Shown in pieces: positions 58,465-64,000 of a DNA stretch of 64,000 nucleotides. The stretch covers positions 124,001-188,000 of the forward strand of contig NZ_JADKSH010000005.1 in the NCBI RefSeq assembly GCF_015350795.1. The letters run 5' to 3'. The notes under the pieces are model-generated. The model ran no database searches. It saw only the letters and a program-made list of their open reading frames with translations, and was not told the origin of the DNA. A program made the translations under genes and the position numbers. The stretch comes from Microbacterium sp. VKM Ac-2870 (lineage in GTDB: Bacteria > Actinomycetota > Actinomycetes > Actinomycetales > Microbacteriaceae). Within the stretch, counting starts at the first letter, position 1. Every line of letters begins with the position of its first letter.

Positions 58465-60312
58465 TCAGCGACGGCCGTTGCCGAAGACGCCGCGGATCAC
58501 GGAGTTCAGGATCGTCTGCGTCGACCGAGAGTTGAGCACCTTCTCCAGCGGCGAGCTCTCCCGCGCGCGCGACGTACGCGTGGTGCGCGTCGTGCCCCCG
58601 GTCGAGCGCATGATGCGGTCGTACTCCTTCTGCCGCTCGCGCTCCCCTGCGGCATCCGCCTTGGCGACGGCCGCCTGCTGGCGGGCGAGTTCTTTCGCGG
58701 CCTGCTCCTGGGCTTTCGCCTGCTCAGCCGCCGCCTCCGCCTCGGCCGCGGCGTTCATCTTCGCGGTGAGGATCTCGCGGGCCGACTCGCGGTCGATCGC
58801 GGTGCCGTACTTCGCCAGCAGCGGCGAGGCGTGCACGGCTCGGTCGATCTCGGGCGCGGGCGACGGCGACATGAGTCCCTGCGGCGCGCGCAGGCGCGTC
58901 CACGCGACGGGGGTCGGCGCCCCCTTCTCGCTCATCACCGTGACGATCGCCTCACCGGTGCCGAGCTCCTGCAGCACCCGCTCGAGGTCGTACCCGCTCT
59001 TCGGGTACGTGCTCACCGCCGCGCGCAGCGCCTTCGCGTCGTCGGGCGTGAACGCGCGCAGCGCGTGCTGCACCCGCGAGCCGAGCTGCCCGAGCACGTC
59101 GGAGGGCACGTCCTTCGGCGTCTGCGTGACGAAGAACACCCCCACACCCTTCGACCGGATGAGGCGGACGGTCTGGGTGATGGCCGACACGAAGGCCTTC
59201 GACGCGTCGCGGAAGAGCAGGTGCGCCTCATCGAAGAAGAACACGAGCTTCGGCTTGTCGAGATCGCCGACCTCGGGGAGCACGTCGAACAGCTCGGCAA
59301 GCAGGTACATCAGGAACGTCGAGAACAGCGCCGGCTTATCGGCGACCCCCGGGACCTCCAGCAGCGAGATGACCCCGCGACCGTCCGATGCCGTGCGCAG
59401 GAAGTCGCGGACGTCGAACTCGGGCTCACCGAAGAACACATCGGCGCCATCGTCGGCGAAGGTGATGAGCGTGCGGAGGATGACTCCCGCGGTGGCCGCC
59501 GAAAGGCCGCCGAGATCTTTCAGCTCCGCCTTGCCCTCGTCGCTCGTGAGCCACGATAGTACGGCCCGCAGGTCGGACAGATCGACGAGTGCGAGCCCGT
59601 TCGCGTCGGCGTAGTGAAACACCAGACCGAGGCTCGACTCCTGCGTCTCGTTGAGCCCCAGCACCTTGCTCAGCAGCAGCGGGCCGAACGCCGACACGGT
59701 CGCGCGCACCGGAACGCCGGCGCCGACTCCGCCGAGGGCGAAGTACTCGGTGACGGATGCCGCGGGCGCCCAGTCCTGGCCGATCGCGGCGGTGCGGGCC
59801 CGCAGCTTCTCGTTGGGTTCACCGGGGGTGGCGACACCCGACAGGTCGCCCTTCATGTCGGCGGCGAACACCGGAACACCCTTGGCCGCGAGTTGCTCGG
59901 CAAGGCCCTGCAGCGTGCGCGTCTTGCCTGTTCCGGTCGCGCCGGCCACCAGCCCGTGCCGGTTCATCATGGCGAGCGGAATACGGATCTGCACCGCCGG
60001 CAGCGGATCGGTGTTCACGAGCGCGCCGAGGTCGAGAGTCAGCGCGTCGAACGCGTACCCCTTTGCGATCGCCGCGACCTGGCCGGCATCGAGGGGTCCG
60101 GATGCCGCGGCATCCGTCGGGGCCGGCGGTGCGACAGCCGGCGCGGCTGCCGCGGGCGCGTCCCCTGCCTCGCCGTGTGCGGCCTCGGCGCGGGCGGCTT
60201 CGGCGCGGGCGGTGGCGAGCGCCGCTGTGGCCTGGGCCAGTCTCAGTGCGGCTTCGGCGGCATCCGCGTCGGCCTGCAGGCGGGCGAGTTCAGCATCATC
60301 GACAGCACTCAT
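58465..60312 (-). CDS. HerA-like DUF853 ATPase
   Basis: 615 residues. A coiled-coil/Ala-rich N-terminus (about 1-75) leads into a HerA-type RecA core: Walker A GLVAGATGTGKTRTL (about 121-135), DMKGDLSGVA, ALVDLSDLRAVLSWL, Walker B LVFFFDEAHLLF (about 358-369) and the arginine region QTVRLIRSKGVGVFFVTQTP. The C-terminus is a long Ala/Glu/Lys coiled coil ending KVLNSRSTQTILNSVIRGV. Members (DUF853/helicase HerA-like) are hexameric ATPases, probably involved in DNA processing. No nuclease partner is adjacent. TAGGCT lies 7 nt before the ATG. Confidence 0.88.
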   Translation of the reverse strand: MSAVDDAELARLQADADAAEAALRLAQATAALATARAEAARAEAAHGEAGDAPAAAAPAVAPPAPTDAAASGPLDAGQVAAIAKGYAFDALTLDLGALVNTDPLPAVQIRIPLAMMNRHGLVAGATGTGKTRTLQGLAEQLAAKGVPVFAADMKGDLSGVATPGEPNEKLRARTAAIGQDWAPAASVTEYFALGGVGAGVPVRATVSAFGPLLLSKVLGLNETQESSLGLVFHYADANGLALVDLSDLRAVLSWLTSDEGKAELKDLGGLSAATAGVILRTLITFADDGADVFFGEPEFDVRDFLRTASDGRGVISLLEVPGVADKPALFSTFLMYLLAELFDVLPEVGDLDKPKLVFFFDEAHLLFRDASKAFVSAITQTVRLIRSKGVGVFFVTQTPKDVPSDVLGQLGSRVQHALRAFTPDDAKALRAAVSTYPKSGYDLERVLQELGTGEAIVTVMSEKGAPTPVAWTRLRAPQGLMSPSPAPEIDRAVHASPLLAKYGTAIDRESAREILTAKMNAAAEAEAAAEQAKAQEQAAKELARQQAAVAKADAAGERERQKEYDRIMRSTGGTTRTTRTSRARESSPLEKVLNSRSTQTILNSVIRGVFGNGRR

Positions 60313-60317
60313 GGCGC

Positions 60318-60962
60318 TCAGCCTAGCGAGCGGGCCCGTTCACCTTCCCGGTCGAGGGTGCGAGTGAATACGGCGGCGATGATCAGCGTCGCACCGATGC
60401 CGACGAGCGCTCCGCCCACGGTGTCGCTGAGCCAGTGCGCGTGCACCTGCGTGCGGCTGAACGCCATGGCGAACACCCACGCACCGCCGACGATGGCGAC
60501 ACCGATACGGGGAAACAGGACGACCGCGATCACGGCGATGGTCGCGGCATTGCCGGTATGGCCGGACGGGAACGATCCGCTGTCGGAGGAGACGATCATG
60601 TCTTCGGGGCGCGCACGGCCGAAGACGGCTTTGAGCAGCTGCACGACCGCGACGCTGCCGACCGACGCCACGACGACGAACAGTGCTCCGCGGGGTCTGC
60701 GCAGCACCAGCATGAGGGCGACGCCGCCCAGGGGAACGACGAACGTGGCGAACCACCCGCCGCCGAGGAAGTTCATCACGAGGGCGGCCGGGTCGAGGAA
60801 GGCGAAGTGATCGACGAAGACGTTCCACCATTCGTCGACGTTCACGTCGGCCTCGACGACGACCTGGATGCCGAGCCAGACAGTCACCGCGATCAGGAGC
60901 ACTCCCACGACCAGCCGCTGAAGTGCGACCGTCGTGAGGTCGTCATCGGTGGGGGCTCTCAT
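60318..60962 (-). CDS. PAP2-family membrane phosphatase
   Basis: 214 residues, five or six helices. All three PAP2 motifs are present: KAVFGRARP (about 110-118), FPSGHTGNAA (about 130-139) and SRTQVHAHWLSD (about 169-180). The active site His in the third motif faces the outside. Relatives remove phosphate from undecaprenyl pyrophosphate or phosphatidate in the envelope. It starts 25 bp before the Bcr/CflA gene stop on the same strand and may be cotranscribed with it. Confidence 0.92.
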   Translation of the reverse strand: MRAPTDDDLTTVALQRLVVGVLLIAVTVWLGIQVVVEADVNVDEWWNVFVDHFAFLDPAALVMNFLGGGWFATFVVPLGGVALMLVLRRPRGALFVVVASVGSVAVVQLLKAVFGRARPEDMIVSSDSGSFPSGHTGNAATIAVIAVVLFPRIGVAIVGGAWVFAMAFSRTQVHAHWLSDTVGGALVGIGATLIIAAVFTRTLDREGERARSLG

Positions 60963-60986
60963 CGCCCCATTGTGCCCGACGCCGAC

Positions 60987-62384
60987 TCAGGGAGCGAGGC
61001 GTTCGACGGTTCGCGGGCGCACGATCGCCCACAGCGCCGTGCAGCCGATGAGCGCACAGCCGACCATCACCGAGGCCATCGTGGTCGCCGTGATGCCGGC
61101 GTCCTTGGCCAGCCACCCAACGACCGGCGAGATGATTCCGGCGACGCCGAAGTTCGTCGCACCGAGGATGGATGCCGCGGTGCCGGCCGCCTTGCCGTGG
61201 CGATCGAGGGCCAGCACCTGGACGCATGGGAAGGTGAAGCCGCAGCCGGTCATGAACACGAACAGCGGCACCATCGTGCCCCAGAGCCCGAGACCGAGCT
61301 GATCGCAGACGATGATCGCCACGGCGGCGAGCACCAGCACACCGGTCGATACGGCGAGCACCCACTGCGGGCCGAAGCGCGCGGCCAGACGCGCCGCGAC
61401 CTGCACGCCGATGACGAGGCCGAGTGAGTTGGCGGCGAACAGCAGCCCGTATTGCTGGGCGTCGAAGCCGTACGTCTCCTGGAACAGGAACGACGACGAC
61501 GACAGGTACGAGAACAGACCGCTGAAAGACATGCCGCCGATGATCAGCACGCCGACGAAGACCCGGTCGCTGAACACGGCCCGGTAGCGCTGGAGCACGG
61601 TCGTCGCGCCCCGCTCGTGACGACGTGCCGCGGGCAGGGTCTCCGGCACGAGGGCGATCGCGGCCACGAGCATGACAGCGCCGTAGATCGCGAGCACCAC
61701 GAAGATCCCTCGCCACGGCATGACCGTGAGCAGCGCTGAACCGATCAGCGGGGCCACGACCGGCGCGGCGCCCGACACCAGCGCGAGCCGGCTGAGCATG
61801 ACGACGAGGCGGCGCCCCCCGAACAGGTCGCGCACGATCGCCATGGCGACCACTCCGCCTGCCGCGGCGCCGACGCCCATCAGCACCCGCGCGATGGAAA
61901 GAAGGGTCAGATCAGGCGCGAGGGCTGCGGCCGTGCTCGCCACGACATGCAGTGCGGTCACGGCGAGGAGCGGGACCCGCCGGCCCACCTTGTCACTGAG
62001 GGGACCCACGATCAGCTGGCCGAGCGCGAAGCCGATCATCGTGCCCGTCAGCGTCAGCTGGATGGCGGCCGCGGAGGTGCGGAAATCCGCCTGCAGCGTC
62101 GGGAACGCGGGCAGGTACAGGTCGATGGTGAACGGTCCGAGCGCGGTGAGCGCGCCCAACAGGATGATGTACACCACCCGTCGCGACGCGGAGATGGCGT
62201 CACCCGGATGCAGCACGACCGGCGCCGTCGCGGGGTGCGCACCCAACGTGCGGATCGCTCCGGTGGCGGAGCGATCGGCGGGCGCGGTGGGGCGGGCGGA
62301 GGTCGAGGGGGAAGCGGTGGTGTCGCGCACGGTGTCCAGACGGGGTGGGATGACGGTCAAGGCGGCGGGGCCGGCAGCGGGCAC
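60987..62384 (-). CDS. Bcr/CflA-type multidrug MFS efflux pump
   Basis: Up to 465 residues; the GTG start at 62384 is the longest choice and 62330 (GTG) is an alternative, since the first 65 residues are low-complexity. The core begins RRVVYIILLGALTALGPFTI with DLYLPAFPTL, the Bcr/CflA signature, and continues with GQLIVGPLSDKVGRR (about 118-132). Twelve helices are visible. Substrates of the family include bicyclomycin, chloramphenicol and sulfonamides; none can be assigned here. It is divergent from the DUF3105 gene across a palindrome-rich region. Confidence 0.87.
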   Translation of the reverse strand: MPAAGPAALTVIPPRLDTVRDTTASPSTSARPTAPADRSATGAIRTLGAHPATAPVVLHPGDAISASRRVVYIILLGALTALGPFTIDLYLPAFPTLQADFRTSAAAIQLTLTGTMIGFALGQLIVGPLSDKVGRRVPLLAVTALHVVASTAAALAPDLTLLSIARVLMGVGAAAGGVVAMAIVRDLFGGRRLVVMLSRLALVSGAAPVVAPLIGSALLTVMPWRGIFVVLAIYGAVMLVAAIALVPETLPAARRHERGATTVLQRYRAVFSDRVFVGVLIIGGMSFSGLFSYLSSSSFLFQETYGFDAQQYGLLFAANSLGLVIGVQVAARLAARFGPQWVLAVSTGVLVLAAVAIIVCDQLGLGLWGTMVPLFVFMTGCGFTFPCVQVLALDRHGKAAGTAASILGATNFGVAGIISPVVGWLAKDAGITATTMASVMVGCALIGCTALWAIVRPRTVERLAP

Positions 62385-62457
62385 GCGTGTAGCCGGAGCG
62401 GCTGCCGAAGAGTGGGACAGGGGTGCCGATTCAGGGCGGGAGGCTACCGGCGGGGAT

Positions 62458-62497
62458 GCTCGAAACGATTCGAGCCAAGTTCGATCTTAATCGTTTC
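62458..62497. promoter_or_regulatory. Overlapping palindromic operators
   Basis: GCTCGAA-ACGA-TTCGAGC (62458-62475) is an interrupted palindrome. It overlaps GAAACGATT (62462-62470), which is repeated inverted as AATCGTTTC (62489-62497) 18 bp away. The locally AT-rich stretch lies between the divergent MFS pump and DUF3105-DUF305 genes, about 90-130 bp upstream of the latter. LacI- or TetR-type control is plausible. Confidence 0.6.
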
Positions 62498-62587
62498 CCC
62501 AGCCACCGAGGCATGCAGACGCATACGATCGGAGGACCGCTCCGCTCCGGGACGGTCACCGCCCGTCTCCAAGCCGAGGACATCCCC

Positions 62588-63295
62588 ATGACCCCGACGC
62601 CTCCCGGCAAACGCACCAGTGGCAATCCCGCCGCACGCGCCCACATCGAACTCACGGTGAAGCAGCAGCGCGAGCAGCAGAAGCAGCAGAAGCTCGCCGA
62701 GTATCAGCGTCAGCTGGCTCGGCGCCGGCGCAGCCGACTCACCTGGTGGATCGTAGGCGGCGCGGCCGCCGTCGCCATCGTGGCGGTCATCACGGCATCC
62801 ATCGTCTTCGCACCGAAGCCGGCGGGCTACCAAGCGGGCGGCACCGGCGCCACCATCGAGGGCGTCGAGACGTTCTCGAACGCGACCCAGCACGTGTCCG
62901 GCACCGTCGACTACCCGCAGAATCCGCCCGCCGGCGGCCCGCACAATCAGTACTGGCTCAACTGCGGCATCTACGACCAGCCGCAGACGAACGAGAACGC
63001 CGTGCATTCGCTCGAGCACGGCGCCGTGTGGGTCACCTACGACAAGACGCGGGTCAGCGCTGCCGATCTCGATGCGCTGAAGGCGCAGCTGCCCCCCTCG
63101 TACGCGATCCTCTCGCCGTACGAGGGCTTGCCCACCCCGATCGTGCTCAGCGCGTGGAATGCGCAGCTAAAACTCGACAGCGCCACCGACAGCCGCATCC
63201 CGACGTTCTTCGAAGAGTACTGGCGCAGTCAGAATGTGCCCGAACCGACCGCCTCCTGCAGCGGCGCGATCGACGGGCCGGGCAAGCAGTCGTGA
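62588..63295 (+). CDS. DUF3105 membrane-anchored protein
   Basis: 235 residues from ATG 62588 (GAGGA upstream). A basic, Gln-rich cytoplasmic N-terminus (VKQQREQQKQQKLAEYQRQL, about 22-41) is followed by one helix (about 52-74) and an extracellular DUF3105 domain: VDYPQNPPAGGPHNQYWLNC (about 103-122), VHSLEHGAVWVTYD (about 137-150) and ILSPYEGLPTPIVLSAW. Conserved His and Cys residues suggest metal or redox chemistry outside the membrane. It overlaps the DUF305 gene by 4 bp. Confidence 0.88.
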   Translation: MTPTPPGKRTSGNPAARAHIELTVKQQREQQKQQKLAEYQRQLARRRRSRLTWWIVGGAAAVAIVAVITASIVFAPKPAGYQAGGTGATIEGVETFSNATQHVSGTVDYPQNPPAGGPHNQYWLNCGIYDQPQTNENAVHSLEHGAVWVTYDKTRVSAADLDALKAQLPPSYAILSPYEGLPTPIVLSAWNAQLKLDSATDSRIPTFFEEYWRSQNVPEPTASCSGAIDGPGKQS

Positions 63296-63975
63296 CCGAA
63301 CCGGCGACCCCGTCGGCCCGCGCGCTGCCCCCGTGGTGGACGGTGCTGGTCGTCGCGATCGCGATCGCCGGGGTCGCCTTCGCGATCGGACGCTTCTCGA
63401 CCTTCGGGCCAACCGCGGCGGCGGCGCCGGGAACGCAGTCGGCCGAGGCGGGGTTCGCGCGCGACATGCAGGTGCACCATGGCCAGGCCGTGGAGATGGC
63501 GATGGACATCTATCGCACGACCGATAACCCCGACGTGCGGGTGCTCGCGTACGACATCGCCACCACGCAGTCGGCGCAGAAGGGCGAGTTCTACGACTGG
63601 CTCGTCACCTGGGGACTCCCCCAGGCCGGCGGGCCTCTGATGGCATGGATGGATGCCGCGGACACCGCGCACCACCACGGCGGCTCCGCCACGTCGGGCG
63701 CGCGACCGTCCGACGCCGAACTGATGACGCAGATGGGAATGGCGAGCGCCGCGGAACTCGCCGAGATGCGTGCGCAGACCGGAACGACGGCCGACTGCAC
63801 TTTCCTCCAGCTGATGATCCGCCACCACCGGGGCGCTCTGCCGATGGCGCAAGCGCTGCTGCAACTCGGGCACGACCCGCGCGCCCTCGCCGTGGCTCAG
63901 GGTGTCATCGACACACAGTCGGCCGAGATAGACCTGATGACGTCGCTCCGGTCGCAGCTCGGCTGCACAGGCTGA
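63292..63975 (+). CDS. DUF305-family exported protein
   Basis: 227 residues from GTG 63292 (GTGA overlap with the DUF3105 stop). A single N-terminal helix (about 15-37) anchors it. The helical bundle has the duplicated DUF305 pattern: MQVHHGQAVEMAMDIYRT (about 59-76) and LMIRHHRGALPMAQALL (about 174-190), with Met- and His-rich segments including DTAHHHGGSA. DUF305 proteins such as CopM bind copper; the Met/His content supports metal binding. It is the second gene of a two-gene operon ending near the window edge. Confidence 0.9.
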   Translation: MTEPATPSARALPPWWTVLVVAIAIAGVAFAIGRFSTFGPTAAAAPGTQSAEAGFARDMQVHHGQAVEMAMDIYRTTDNPDVRVLAYDIATTQSAQKGEFYDWLVTWGLPQAGGPLMAWMDAADTAHHHGGSATSGARPSDAELMTQMGMASAAELAEMRAQTGTTADCTFLQLMIRHHRGALPMAQALLQLGHDPRALAVAQGVIDTQSAEIDLMTSLRSQLGCTG

Positions 63976-64000
63976 GCGCTCACTCGCACGCAGGGCACGC

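Noticed and set aside
55764..58535. Plus-strand open frame of 923 codons
   Set aside because: It is antisense to mogA, the GNAT gene and the SDR-SRPBCC gene. Its Arg/His-rich composition has no domain, and the minus-strand genes have clear motifs and start signals.
1..64000. Search for insertion sequences, integrases, phage genes and CRISPR arrays
   Set aside because: No transposase, integrase, phage structural protein or repeat-spacer array was recognised. The only possible mobile trace is the small DUF222-like remnant near 48.7 kb.

Overview
This window comes from a high-GC actinobacterial chromosome (GC near 70% by eye). Gene content and style suggest Microbacteriaceae, most likely Microbacterium or a close relative; this is inference. 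Indicators are PadR-UbiB and QorR-type pairs, a cydABDC set, CgArsR-type arsenic sensor cysteines, very strong G/C third-position bias, and a striking excess of GGATGCC/GGCATCC. I see about 66 real genes, one tRNA-Ser, no rRNA, CRISPR array, insertion sequence or prophage. It reads as ordinary chromosome with many small two- to six-gene modules.

Layout: 1-0.8 kb is an ArsR/ArsN-like arsenic pair (arsR cut by the window edge), followed by tRNA-Ser(GGA). 1-10 kb holds a Nudix hydrolase, a DcsG-like ATP-grasp enzyme, a PadR regulator coupled to a UbiB-family kinase, an NYN nuclease, a lactonase and three NAD(P)-binding oxidoreductases. 9.6-15.7 kb has two MFS transporters, an M18 aminopeptidase, a DUF3054 membrane protein, a PEP mutase-like protein and an F420/NADP-reductase-like protein. 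15.8-18.6 kb has a divergent HxlR (QorR-like)/NmrA quinone reductase pair and a MerA/Lpd-like flavoprotein. 18.6-21.9 kb is an osmoprotectant (QAT) ABC operon.

22-28.1 kb has a translationally coupled flavin monooxygenase/metY pair, a toroid-fold protein, an AlkZ/YcaQ-like protein and an M24 peptidase. 28.1-34.1 kb is a five-gene dipeptide/oligopeptide ABC operon with a divergent Lrp-type regulator. 34.1-40.6 kb holds trhO, an aldo/keto reductase, an FBP (FusB-type zinc finger) protein, a luciferase-like enzyme, a DHFR/RibD-like protein and a membrane-anchored esterase.

40.7-47.4 kb is a respiratory module: a cysteine-bearing winged-helix regulator followed by cydA, cydB, cydD and cydC. 47.4-56.1 kb is a nearly complete molybdenum-cofactor island: moaA, modABC with a HTH-TOBE regulator, a MoeB-rhodanese fusion, moeA, moaC, moaD, moaE and mogA. 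No molybdoenzyme lies in the window. 56.2-64 kb ends with a GNAT protein, a large SDR-SRPBCC protein, a HerA-like ATPase, a PAP2 phosphatase, a Bcr/CflA-type MFS pump, and an overlapping DUF3105-DUF305 pair.

Two window-wide signals stand out. Many genes, often lacking a Shine-Dalgarno, carry a TAnnnT hexamer 5-8 nt before the start codon, which implies leaderless transcripts. GGATGCC/GGCATCC is about ten-fold in excess of base-composition expectation and also forms intergenic hairpins. No single undescribed system is proven. The best candidates for follow-up are the cysteine-rich regulator in front of cydABDC, the PadR-UbiB operon, the leader ORF before the FBP gene, and the DUF3105-DUF305 pair behind a complex palindromic operator.
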